Source: Bugulina stolonifera
Lineage: Eukaryota > Bryozoa > Gymnolaemata > Cheilostomatida > Bugulidae
DNA length: 64,000 nucleotides
Direction of reading: 5' to 3'
Assembly: GCA_935421135.1 (NCBI GenBank)
Contig: OW285196.1
Location: 4,569,001-4,633,000, forward strand
Made by a program: the position numbers and the translations under genes. Positions 24,770 to 37,000 of the stretch are shown here, in pieces (the stretch's first letter is position 1; the number at the start of each line of letters is the position of its first letter). The notes beneath the pieces were generated by a model that saw only the letters and a program-made list of their open reading frames with translations, was not told the origin of the DNA and ran no database searches.

Positions 24770-27620
24770 TTAGACGATAGAGTAACGAGTGTTTATGTGT
24801 CTCAGCTGTGCCGGGGTGACATGAGGGTTAGAGGGGTTGAACTCCTTGTCTCTGATTACAGTTGCAGAAGGGAACTGTCTCAATCTGATACCAGTTACTC
24901 TTGACTTCTGGTATTCCACCAGATGTGCTGACCTGTCAAGTCATGTTCACAATATATACAGAAATGACCTCTGCATGAGATCCAACATGTGCGAGAGAAC
25001 ACCTACTCTATTTTGTAGCAAATTTCTATTAAAAAGACATAAATAGCAATTATTGTTGCAGCTATTTTAGTCCACCTGTTAATTAATTATTGTTACATGT
25101 ACTGTATGTCAGTTAGCTAATGTGATCTTACTTGTCATTTTATAAATCAGGAGCAGTATAAAATATCTCAATTTTTGTCTGTACAAGTCTATTTAGAGAA
25201 CTTGAGTCAGAGAACCTTAGCTCACATGCCAGGTTGTATAGCCTTAGTTCACCTATCAGTTTGCTAAGTAAATGGAGGGGAGGGGTCTGAGCTCACCTGT
25301 CAGTCTGTATAGTCGGGGTAACTTTAGAAAGCCTGACAGCCATTGCCTTGTTTTCCCGGTCCACCTTCTTTCTGTTTATAATCCTAGATTGCTCCAGTGG
25401 ATGTAGCCTGATATAATAAACAGTATACAGTTACGCAGTAACAAATAACAATACACATTACTATACCTGTATGCAATTAGCTATACACTAATACATGCAA
25501 TGGTTAGTATGGTTCTGTAAACTGTGGAGTGAATAAATGAAGTCAATTTTATAACAAATAATATGATACTAACTGAAGAGACTGAGTGGAACCCCAGCAA
25601 TCTACTTTAGCCTTAGCTAGTTTACTTCTAGAAGACAACCTGTCACTGCTCTCCCTTCTTTCTCTTTCCCTGCAAACAAATGAATCTGTGCAATCTGTTC
25701 AATTAACTATTACACCCATAAACTATTGGTTTTAACATGAAGTTGTCATCCCTTACCTCTTCCCTTTTAGAGAGAGGACAACTTCATATTATAATCAATT
25801 GCTTGTGAATTCCCATGGATACAATCCAGTATAACACAACACCAGCATCATGCAAGTCAACAGTCAAAGTCAGCAACTTTTCAGCTGGTCAAAGGAGATT
25901 CTTTAGCATGACATTGTAATTCAAAAACTGAAGAAATCAGTTAAACCTTGACTAACACTACAGCGTAGCATTATTAATAACACAATCATAGTACTAGTTA
26001 GTGGTTTATTCATGAAACTTTCTCTGAATAAACTTCAAGGAAAAGATGGTTGCATGTAAAAATACTTTTTCTACTAAATGTCTCTCCACAAACCATCTGA
26101 ATCAATCTTTGGTACTCACCTCACCCGGTGAGAGAAAGTGAAGATTGTGGTACTTCTTAGAGGTACTTTGGGGGTAGAAGTATCCACTCTCGGTGCAACC
26201 TTTGCCAATTTCGTCAAATGTCTGGAAAGCGAAACACATAAAATTTACTTATTTAGTATCGTTCCATGCATGTGGATACTTCAAAATGACAATGTTATAC
26301 ATTATAGATGGTTAGTGGTGTGTAGAAGCTGTGTGTATACTTAGCGAGGTCTGGCCGGCTCCATTCATAAACCTTTCTACGACTGCTCGGCTGAATGGCG
26401 CTCCGGGAATTGAACGTTTCACGACCTCCTTTTGCTTTACTCTGACTTTTACATATGTTAGCTAATTCTGAGTCCTTGATACTCTCACACAACCCACTGG
26501 GTGAAGAGTTCACATAGGCTTCTAGAAACTAAGTAGGGTCACATTCTGCAGTGCTGGTTATGTAAGATTACATCACATGATGAGTCATACAGTGGCATTG
26601 GATGACATGTGATGTCATAGAGTAATGGCATCATATGATGAGTTATATAATAGCACTGCATGACATGTGATGTCACAGAGTAATGGCATCACATGATGAG
26701 TCATACAATAGCACTGGATGACATGATTGTGATGTTACAAAGTAAGTTGTTTGGTGCAGTCGCAGAGAAATAATATTATGTATAGCCTTATCCTCTACAT
26801 ATTTTCTTGTAGTTGGAGTTTGAGCAGGTAACCAATAATGTGTAGAAAAGACAACTTCTACTATTTCAGTTTGAGTAAAGAGTAAAGGCTATCTCAAATT
26901 TCTCCATTTCTGCATTTAACCCAAGGAAAAAGCACATACTGAGAATTGAGAGTAGTTCTTGGTATTCTTTGGCCGATATTTTTTGTCTGTGAGTTTTGGT
27001 TGATACACGGCTCTGCTTTGTTGTCTTGAACCAGCCAATGATGACTGTGGAAAGCTACAAAGGAGCAAATTTTGTGATATTTTGTTATTTGCAAGAAAAT
27101 TTTGGAATATAATCATGTCACTGAGTAGTCAGGGACTGGACTCTATATCAGTGAGAAACCGAAGCCCTGACTGGGTGTTGTTGCTGAAACATATTACGTA
27201 TATTACTTGATTTTACTCGTATGTCAAGCTACACTCATCAGAAAAAAGTTGGGATTTCTATTTGATTAATTGTGGTAGTTGATACGATTTTCTGACGCTT
27301 CTAATAAATATAAACAGATCCTACCTTGAATTGATGTCAAGCTTGTAATCAAAGAGTTACAATATGGCATTATACTCATTTATGTGCCTAAATTGACAAT
27401 AAAAAAGACATATTTTCATGGTCTGTAGATACTTTACTATGACAACTCACGTCTTATTCAACAATTCATTGCTAGTGATTAAAGAGTCTTTATCTATGAC
27501 ATCATCGCTTGGAATTGACTCCTCTTTAGAAATGGAATGAGCGGAGAAGATTCGACTTGACTGAACAGAGTTGGTAGTGACATTGGTGGTAGAGGTCAGT
27601 GGAGTGGAAGTGAAACTCAT
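24770..27620 (-). CDS. CFAP97D1: CFAP97-domain protein (CFAP97D1-like), sperm/cilium axoneme
   Basis: CFAP97-family proteins act in axoneme assembly or maintenance of motile cilia and sperm flagella. Exons (high to low): 27451-27620 with ATG at 27620, possibly 26940-27054, then 26341-26521, 26120-26221, 25574-25669, 25297-25407, 24770-24851 (stop TAA). The last five join with matching phase (codon split 2+1) and no stop. Diagnostic stretches: AKVDCW, then INRKKVDRENKAMAVRL followed by TPTIQTDRDKEFN, then LRHINTRY at the end; these follow the order KVDCWN, ITVENQ..LKRL, KPHYDRR, RNTTRY recalled for human CFAP97D1. The upstream part has VDTSTPKVP, like the KPTVDTKPP segment. The N-terminal exon is Ser/Thr-rich and less certain. 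The link between exons 27451-27620 and 26341-26521 is not solved: the candidate 26940-27054 fits the first in phase but not the second. D1 versus other paralogues is open. Confidence 0.75.
25215..25312. repeat. Degenerate triplication around a splice donor, CFAP97D-like gene
   Basis: Three related segments (about 25218, 25245 and 25290) share AGYTCACNTRYCAG followed by a T-rich word ending TATAG or CTAAG. The copy at 25290 is the exon 25297-25407 donor (minus-strand CAG/GTGAGC). The others lie just downstream in the intron and keep donor-like GTGAGC or GTGAAC words. Confidence 0.6.
26570..26745. repeat. 58-bp tandem repeat, three copies, CFAP97D intron
   Basis: The word TGAGTCATAC / TGAGTTATAT / TGAGTCATAC occurs at 26581, 26639 and 26697, exactly 58 bases apart, within longer matching units containing GATGACATGTGATGTCA, an imperfect palindrome. 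On the minus strand the array lies about 50 bases before the acceptor of exon 26341-26521. Confidence 0.88.
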
Positions 27621-28109
27621 GTTGAACTTTGTATAGAGGAGACCTGCCTGCAGGTCCTGGACAATTACCAAATGTTTATAGAGGTGGAGACTCTATGTAA
27701 CACAATAGATTCAAATCTATGAAATATAAGATGAAATGAGATTTACTGTAATTGTTGCTGCTAATGCCCTGCATCCTCCGTTGTGTTATGCTGCAAGTGA
27801 TTGTTCTCACAACGAGAAAAACCAACAAGCTAAGGTAGCAAGATTCACACTCAACGCTGGAGTCTAAATCATCTGATCAGCGTTTTTAATTCGTAATAAT
27901 CAATCCGTATAGATTTAGTACATCAGCTATCGCAGCACTTTGCTAGTTATTTACTCAGATTAACGAAGGCATCGTTCTATCAATATTCCATAACGTTTGT
28001 CTGTGTAAAACACAACAGTGAGAGATTGCCCATGCTAGCAAACTTGTGCCATATCTGGATAGATATAAACCAAACCCGAGCTGACACACACATTTCACAT
28101 GCTTGTATA
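27621..28109. promoter_or_regulatory. Shared 5' region of two divergent genes
   Basis: The CFAP97D-like ATG (27620, minus) and the MGCC-protein ATG (28110, plus) are 489 bases apart and point away from each other, so promoter and 5' UTR sequence of both must lie here, unless upstream non-coding exons exist. No clear TATA box or ciliary X-box was found. The minus-strand exon may extend to about 27659 (acceptor GTCCAG/GAC), which suggests a non-coding first exon further upstream. Confidence 0.4.
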
Positions 28110-28576
28110 ATGGGATGCTGCCCGTCGACAGACAAGAACAGATCTCAACCACTGTATCCAACAGGACCAAACCATATGGGAGCTGGACGACAGCCAATAC
28201 CACTGCAACAACAACATGTACAACCACCACCTCCACAGCAACCTTATTTCCCTCAGCCACCCCCACCCCAGCCATACTATCCACCCCCACAGCAACCATA
28301 TTACCCTCCTCCTCCAGGGTACGGGTATCCACCACCTGTACAGCAGCAGCAAGATAATGGAACTAGGAATACTTTGCTCGGTGGGTGTATTAACTGATAG
28401 TCTAGGAGAATGGATTGAATACATTTTACGTTCAGTACATATAACTAATGCAGTGATGCATACTAGTGTCCTTATGATGTTCTGAATCCAACGCTCTCCA
28501 CCTTTCAGGTGCTGGAGCTGGTATTCTTGGAGGACTTGTTCTAGCTGATGCCTTAGATGGAGGATTGTTTGACTAG
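28110..28576 (+). CDS. Small Pro/Tyr/Gln-rich protein with MGCC acylation motif and Gly-rich tail
   Basis: Family not recognised. Two exons, 28110-28380 and 28509-28576 (donor G/GTGGGT, acceptor TTTCAG/GT), give 112 residues. The N-terminus MGCCPSTD has a glycine at position 2 and cysteines at 3 and 4, the usual arrangement for N-myristoylation plus palmitoylation, so the product may be anchored to the inner face of membranes. Residues about 35-90 are a low-complexity run of PPPPQQPY and PYYPPP units. The C-terminus GAGAGILGGLVLADALDGG is small-residue-rich and could form a glycine-zipper helix. PPxY-like words could bind WW domains. The intron keeps the G codon split 1+2. Reading frames on the opposite strand here are shadows of the proline codons. 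The gene is convergent with BBS7 and divergent from the CFAP97D-like gene. Confidence 0.72.
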
Positions 28577-28622
28577 TCTCCCTTATAATAGTTTCTAAGC
28601 TATGGTCTCGGCTAGAGAGGAG

Positions 28623-28712
28623 TAACCAATGGACATATATGACCAATGGACACAGATGACCAATGGACATATATGACCAATGGACACAGATGACCAATGG
28701 ACATAGATGACC
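28623..28712. repeat. 17-bp tandem repeat (34-bp double unit) in 3' UTR region
   Basis: About five units of GACCAATGGACAYAKAT, in which ATATAT and ACAGAT forms alternate, giving a 34-bp higher unit. It lies 47 bases after the stop codon of the MGCC-protein gene and so is probably in its 3' UTR. Confidence 0.88.
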
Positions 28713-28745
28713 AATATGCGTAGACAGTTAAATAGTCTTCTTATT

Positions 28746-28751
28746 AATAAA
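28746..28751 (+). terminator. Polyadenylation signal AATAAA for the MGCC-protein gene
   Basis: AATAAA 170 bases after the stop codon at 28576. On the opposite strand, AATAAA at 28790-28795 is the first found after the BBS7 stop at 29537, so the two transcripts may end within about 50 bases of each other. Confidence 0.45.
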
Positions 28752-29261
28752 ATAACTGCTTCGCATAGTATTGGTTGTAGAGATGAGCATTTATTACTTA
28801 CAAACACTGAGAGAAATACACTATATATAGTACCTAGGAATACATAGCTTTGTAAGTACAATTTAACTACCTAATAGAATTACATGACTGTATTACTTAC
28901 TGTATTACAATAACAAACAGAAATATGGGTCAATAACCTCAGTAGTACATACCTTAGACATACATTAGGATGTATGTGTAGCCTACATGTCTGTCGTTAT
29001 AAATACAATGAGAAGAGAAGCATAATAGCATTAGCTACGTGTAAGTACATTTAGAGAATATCTGCTGTAAGTAGTTCTAATACATATACTGGTATGCAAG
29101 ATAATATAGGGATCGTCAGTGCTAGGAAAAAGCTGCAAATCACTGCACCTGAAATGGAATATTTAGCTTGCGACAAAATAAATAAGGGCGGGAGTTGTCT
29201 GCACTTCTAAAAAAACCCATTGGAGGGTCAAACTGTCTATACTTGTCTATAGTATGGTTGA

Positions 29262-29345
29262 TTGTAGATCGTCTACGCTTGAGATGTATGTAGAAATAGG
29301 ATCGTCTACACTTGAGATGTGTGTAGAAATAGGATCGTCTACACT
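29262..29345. repeat. 33-bp tandem repeat, BBS7 3' region
   Basis: Three copies of a 33-bp unit containing GATCGTCTACRCTTGARATG and GTAGAAATAG lie 190-270 bases beyond the BBS7 stop codon, in the probable 3' UTR or just after it. Confidence 0.85.
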
Positions 29346-29536
29346 TGAAAGTGAGTAAAAGGACGGAGAAATTGCTAAATTTGCCACAACAGAAAACATT
29401 AAAAAATTATAAGTATCATTTGCCTGTGATATCAATAGGAAAAAATTCAATAAGACAAGTAAGATTATTGGTAACATGCTACTAAGGCAAACAATAAGAT
29501 TATAGCTACCGTTATTATACCCTACAGCGCTAGCAG

Positions 29537-31003
29537 CTATGTTGCCTCAAAGAAAGTCCTGAGATTGTCCATGTTATAATTGTCTAGAATCTCTAATAGC
29601 TGTGGTACTTTACCCTTCACATTGACCCCTTTAAACTTGAACTTGTCTATGAAGAGATCAGTGATCATACCTACAGCAGAGATCAATGACAATAATGTTA
29701 TTATATCCCATAGCATGTTGGGGGGGGGGAGCATTTTCTAGCGCCACACCATACAACATCTGTTATTATGAAATGATAGCATAATTTCCATCTAGCCAAC
29801 AGTTAAAGGTGGACTGTACTGAAATTTTGGCGCCATGAGTTGAATACACCATTAGAAAGCCTAGTAGCAGCTGAACCAGTTAGCACAATACCAGCTGGGC
29901 TATATGATGTCATCATGGTACCCAGCTCTGCTAAAACTAGTGAAATACATCATTGCAGGGAGTGAATGCCAGACCACGCATTGTATTATTATAAACAGAA
30001 AATTTTAATTGAGATTTTATCCTTGTTGTACTAGGAATATCACAAAACGAAAAATGGGTATGTAGAACAAATAATGCTTGTTAATATTCCTAGACAATAA
30101 AAAGTACAATTTGTTGCAAAAAAATATCAAATGACTTTTGAGTTCGCAATTTGATTGGTCAATATAGGTTACTTGTTTATCTCATGAATAACAAGCCAAT
30201 GCACTAGACTGGTGTGTTGAACCTGTAGTATGTAGTACTATAGTTGCTAATATCTGTTTTATTGAATGAACACTGTATTTCTTCTAAAGCAGTTGTGACA
30301 ACGGAATTTTTAGCTACATAGTGTGACAGATAATCAAAGAAGAAGTTTTGAGAACCTACATAAAACTAGGTGGAGATAACTCCTAAAGCTGACATCACTA
30401 TGGTTAATTTAGAAATTTTGGGGTTACTTTTTTGCAGTTTAGCATCTGTTAACTACTACTAAAACAGTTTAGATATGTTTGTATAGGTATCAAGTAATGC
30501 TAACATAGTTAATTTGGTGACAAACATTCTGAAATTTTCAGTACAGTCCACCTTTAATTACAGGGTATCTGACAGCAATCCCATTATTTTTATTTTTGAG
30601 ATCAGTACCCTTGAATCCCTTGAGTCACTACTAAATTTTTATTATTATAGCATAGTATTCTGTTCATGGACCTATCTAAATAACAATCAGACCTACCATA
30701 TAACCTTTCTAAATGACAATCAGACCTACCATATACATGTAGCCTTTTTAACAAACAATTAAACCTACCATATAACCTTTCTAAATGACAAGGTTGCTTC
30801 TTATATTCTGCCTGGAGTTGCTCAGCATCTTCCAATATTTGTCTATACTCAGGAGACATGAAATCGAGATTAGATTCTTCATTAGCTTGTAACTCCTGTA
30901 ATGATGACAATAATGGTTAGCAGTAGTAGTAGTAGTAGTAGCAGCAGTAGGAGTAGTAGTAGTAGCAGTAGCAGTAGTAGGAGTAGTAGTAGCGGTGGCG
31001 GTA

Positions 31004-31040
<37 letters not shown>

Positions 31041-34000
31041 CGGTGGCGGTGGTAGTAGTAGTAGTAGTAGTAGTAGCGGTGGCGGTAGTGGTGGTAGTAG
31101 TAGTAGTAGTGATTATGTTATACCTTGAGAGCATCTATAAGCTGCACCTTCTTAGCAAGCAGTAACTGATACTCTAGTTTAGGATGGATTAGAGTGAGGG
31201 TATGCTCCACTGAGAGGTCGTTCACCTCACAACTGACGTTCAGTTTGATCTTCTTCTTGGTGGCCTCCTTACTCAGTACATCCTTGAGTATGGAGATGGT
31301 AGAGATGTTGTCAGACAGGAACACTGCCTCACCTTTCCTGTTGGTTAAATATCCATAGCAATGTCACCAACCTAGTGTATAGGGAGTTATCTGTATATGT
31401 ACCTCTCAAACCAATACAAGACCTATCCAACCATGTTCCCCTTTAATATTGTCTACATACACATTGTAAACCATATAACATAATTACATCTACATATTAT
31501 TCGCATATTTACATAGACCTTATTTGCATAGAGGTCTATGTAGATAATGGCAGCCAGAACTTGGTTATACAAACAGAACATGACTTGCGCTGTTAGGTCA
31601 AGGCTATATAGTGTAATTAGAGTTAGTAGACTCACTGGTATGTACAGGAGAGTTGAGTGCCAAGGAAGGTAGAGACAAACTGGAAGGTAATACTATCACC
31701 TGCAGGCACCCTCTCAGGTAACTCAGGTAGGCAGAACGTCACCCAACTATGCACTTCTGCTGCAGAGAACTGGCCCGTTAGTGTCAGCTTACTCACTGGC
31801 CTGAAACATACAACAAGTACCTGCTGCTTACTATCAGGCTATAAACTAAAGAAAAACATTTAGTGATATAATCTCAGCTCCAGCAAGTTGACAAGAGATA
31901 TTAATTCTATATGAACGCCTATAATCTATAAACCCCTCCAGTCTCAGTTAAGGAAATCCACAATTTTTATTTACTTGTCATTTTTTAACTACGGCGCATT
32001 TAGCCACCTCTGAGGATGAAGCATACAAGTGCGACAGGAGTGTGCGGAATCTGACCGTGTGACCTTCACTGCACCACACTGCCACCCTCTACAGCTTACA
32101 GAAGTAGAGCTAGTATTAATAACTAGGTGAGCTAAATCATTTCTAAGTCCCAACTCATGAGAAGCAACACACAGGGCTCACCTATCATCATGGAACGTGT
32201 GGGTCCTTTGGTGCAGAGATAAAGGTTTAATATGGTAGGTCCTCAATTGACAAGTCTTGGGCTGTACTCTGGGAGTGACGTAGGCCCTGAGGACCCCATA
32301 TTGACCCTCTATAGTCCTGACCTTCACCTCTAGTCTTGTGGTGTTAGCCTGACATCTGTAGGTAGCCAGCAGGAAGTTCCCAGACTAATTAAAAAAAAGG
32401 GTCTAGTCATACCCTGCATTGCACAAGTGTTACGACTCACCAGTGTTATGACTCACCAGTGTTATGACTCACCAGTGTTATGACTCACCAGTGTTATGAC
32501 TCATCAGTGTTATGACTCACCAGTGTTATGATTCACCAGTGTTATGACTCACCAGTGTTATGACTCAAGTGTTGAAGAAAAATATAAATGACACATTTTC
32601 AAAATGGCATACAATATTGTGCAACAACGTTGAATGAATCCGTTTACCAGCCAATGTTTGAGAGTGACTGATATCAAGCCCACAGGCTAATAGACTCGGG
32701 GAGTTCAACAGTACATCATATTATCATGTGGACATTTCTACACCAAATACCACTTCATTTATCTACATCTACAAACACAACTAGACATCAATTGGTGGGT
32801 TTGAGATATCTCACACTTACGTTGGGCTCACAGGCACTGAAGCTGATCACAGCTGAGTTCTTGTCAATATCAAGTAGGTCTACCGGCACATCACTCTGAA
32901 ATAGTTGAATGAATGCATTACAAACGAAGAGATCAATGTACACAACAGACAGATAGCTCTTTAGCTACCATCATGACTGAATGGAGTATAATAAGGAGTT
33001 ATCTGCCTCTAAATAGAGGTGAAAATCTCAGTATATCTGGGGAAACTGATTGCATAGCATATTAATAATTCAATGGACAAGGCGTTGCATTTTAGGGTCG
33101 ACTGTCAAAATGTGATTGAATGATATTGTTTGTTAATACAATATGCATTGACAATGTCCAAATATGTTCCAGCAACCAACAACCAAAATATAGCCATACC
33201 TTGCTGATTATGCTCTTGATTCTGTTGATAGTATTGAAGGAGTCACTAGTCGTTTCACAGGGGTTCATGTATTGCATATGACATACTAGAACTTAAAAGC
33301 AGTCTAAATAAATTTACCTGCATGAGTAAATAAATTACCTGTATGAGCACATGGTCTATTGGCATCTGTAACTCCAAGCTAAGGGAATAGCTGGCATCAT
33401 CTCGGTTCAAGACAAACTTATCATTGATGTTGAAGCCTGGTACGGCAGAAATGGCGGTGTTGCTGTTCGCTAGTGATTGGTACTTGTCCCTCTCAGTCAT
33501 AACCTTCTTCTGTAGCCCCTCTATTTCCTGTCTAATAAGCACAAACAGATAATAACTTAGTAAACATGCGTAAATATTGCATTGAATGTTGTGAACTATG
33601 TTATTAAAACGGTGGCAGCTCTCCACCACAAACTTTACTCCAAGACCTGATGTCAGCACAAATATAGACTAAATACCTGAGAGACTGTATTTTAGACTGG
33701 TTTTCTTGCGAATATTTCACCTCTCCACCCGCACCAATTTCTTTAGTCTGTGGTTCAGTGGTTAAAGAGCTGACAGAACCTGGAAAATCAAGGGATAAAT
33801 AAATATATGTAGATATGGGCTCAGCAGCAAATACACACTCACTAAATTATGATCATGGCTGATATTTAATTACAGTGTGCATGTAGGTAAAATATCAATA
33901 ATAGTGAATATTAAATAAATTACCTGCATAAGTAGTTAGTACTATTTCATCAAAATCAACATGGCTGACTTTACCGGTCTTGATCGAGGTGATAGATTCG

Positions 34001-37000
34001 TTAAATGTCTGCAAAGCACCTCAATAGATTTAATTTAACAAAATCACTAAAATAGACTACGATTTTCATTTGGAAATCTTCAACAAAATGAATGTTGGAA
34101 AAAAATTGGAACAAATATGACTGAATAAATGTTGTTGTTGCCAACAATTCTATATTGTTTAGCTTACCTTTTTAAATCGTCTGATTGGTTCATCGGCTTC
34201 ATCAAATCCATAGACCTCTACACTACCATCATCTCTACCGATTATTAGATCCATCAGTCCGTCTGCTGTGATGTCATAGTGATCCATACTGACCACACCC
34301 CCAAGAGAGTCTGTGTTATCCAATGTCCATCTGTGTACAGGGTTTGTGCTGCAACAGTACCACACTTATGTAAAATACATGCTGTGATGAAACTACACAA
34401 TAGGAGTCGTAACACAATTCCAATATTTAAATTTGTAGGCAGCTAAAATTTGAAGTTCAGACAATGAAAGAGAGCATAACTCTATCTTTCTCTGAGAAGG
34501 TCATTAAGTATTGGGTCTCAAAAGAAGAAAAGCTCGACTACTTTTGTAGACACACTTAGACTCACAGTTCTTATAATACGATAACTAAATAGGCATGAGA
34601 GGTCATCTCTCATTACAATAGCATAATAGACCTGCTAAAGAATCAATATGTATAAGGAGTTACCTCCCTTGTATAAGCGAGTATATAGACAGTACATTAT
34701 CCTATATACTGTAATATGTGCATGTTTGGACTATGCTAGTCCATTATGTTACCCACTGTACATATGTAGCCTACATTCTATATACGACATGTAGGCCTAC
34801 TCGTATGTAAGTTACTGAAGGTTGCATGAGCTTGAAAATGATTGTATTTGTATTAATAGGCCTTCAGTACTAAAATCTAAATGGGGAAGAAGACAATTCC
34901 CACTGTTGTTGACTAAATACAAGAATAGAGATAAAACGTGTACCAAACTAAATGTTGAATGGTTAATAGGCTGGAAATATAAATTATTAGTATAGAAAGC
35001 AGAAATAATTCTAAATATAGAAGCGTGATAAACAATTATATCAAGTTGTAGCACTGTAGATGGAGATGTGTTAACACATGGTGTGCGCTGACCAAACAAT
35101 ACCACAAACTTGACTATTTACATTTGAAATACTCAATCAAGAGTCAGTATTTATAGCAGTGTCAACGACTTTCCCTGCATACTCATCCAATAAAAACAAT
35201 GATGCACTTGGAGTTGTCTCATCTCCAATTAGGGACAACCAACGGCCAATGGGAATGAAGATGAAAGTCAGATGTACAATGGAAACCACAAAATATCCTA
35301 ACTCCTTATTTACACCAAACAAAGATGGCTACAACTACAATGTAATGATGGATTGGTGATATATTTCTCTAAGGCGGGCAGCCTTAGAAGGAAATGTGGT
35401 TCAAAAATTTCAAAATGCAAATTTTTGAAGAAATTGTTACATAATCAGATTAAAATCAATGTGTTCTTCCATGAGTCTCCAAATTTGGTATCCGACCAAA
35501 TGCAGAACAGTGATGTCTTTGTCAAGCTGCTGTACATGTGAAACACTAATAATATTGTCTAATGCTGCAAATCATCCTATTCACATATACATAATATAAG
35601 CTAAACCAAAATACTAAAATCAACTAGATTGACAGAGCAAACAAATGATACTACTATATTACATGTGTGTCGAGACAGCTAGCTTACCCGTCTGTCTGTT
35701 CAGTGTATCTGCACAACAATGTAATATCACATCTAGTAAACATGGCCTCAGTTCAACGTAAATAAAGTGTACATTTACAGATTTAATACTATGGAGCATG
35801 TGCTAAAAATCAATCATCAACTAAAATAATGGAGAAACTTCTACATGACTGTATAAACTGGGAAACTAATTTGGAATTGTGCACTCATAAACAAGATAAG
35901 ACAATTTCGGAGTATGTGATAATACAAGTCTGTGCTATTCGTACAAACACTAGCCAATTGCTTTATGGTAAGGAGCACAGTACTAGTTATACCTAGTGAT
36001 GTGAACCAGCCTATTGTGTACAAGACCTCTTCAACACAAAGGAAGTACGAAATAAGTTTGTGAAATTTGCAGTAATAGTTGTAGTAGTAGTGACAGTAGT
36101 CGTAATAGTACTAGCAGTACTTGAACTCACACTCACCTAGTGACTTGTACGAGTCCAACTCTGCCATCTGAAGTACCGTATACCACCTCATCCCCCTGCT
36201 CTCCTCCATCTTTACAGAAAAGTTCTAGAACATTGGCAGGACCTGGCACCTCCACCTCATATAATACATCTGAACCCTGTGTAAGAGGAACACAGAGTAC
36301 ACTGCATATTGTGACTGCAGAGCAAGTAGTTAGTGAGTCTCACAATACAACACATAATAGAGTAAAAATCACTAAAAGAATCATGATGATGGTTTTTCTG
36401 TAGCATACTTGGGTTACACAAAATAGAGCAAATTTTATAACAGAACAGGGCACTGTAATACCATGAGTAGAATAGTTCAACTTATAAAGGAAAATCAGCA
36501 AAAATATATCAAGACAAGCAGTGCATACTGAAATATTTTGTAAAAAACAGCAAATAAAACTCTCTATTCTAATTTGCTACTTGTGAAGATGCAGGTGAGA
36601 GAACAAGCATTGACTTAAGAGATAGTGAATCTATTTTATGCACCAAGGTAAACAAGTAGACACATACTTGGTACATGAACTGCCGACGTGACAGCCTTTA
36701 CTAGAGTAGGTTAAATTTTAGATATTCTAAAGATAAATCTATCTGGGAGATTTGTACTGGACTACAAAATGCTGCAATCCTCAACCACTCGTTTGTAGTT
36801 ATCAGGGGGGTAACTTTCTTGAAAAAGTTGAGGCGGCCAAAAATTGACTGGCTAACATAGCGGTGTGGGGAGGGTGTGTGCGGGATGGGGGAAGGAGGGT
36901 GGGGCACCTCCCACAAGAAAATTTTTGAAAATTCACATAAAAACAGCCATTTTGATGCATATCTGAGCTATACGTGATGGTACAAAAGTACAAAATGTTG

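Noticed and set aside
26894..27116. Two overlapping minus-strand frames, one with YQPKLTDKKYRPKN, as an extra CFAP97D exon.
   Set aside because: It fits the upstream exon in phase but not the next exon, so it is listed only as a possible exon within the gene entry.
27955..28697. Minus-strand frames of 126 and 200 codons, Val- and Trp/Leu-rich.
   Set aside because: Complement of the proline/glutamine codons of the plus-strand MGCC gene and of the 17-bp repeat; no splice logic.
30781..31134. Poly-Thr and poly-Ser frames.
   Set aside because: Trinucleotide tract of BBS7 intron 14.
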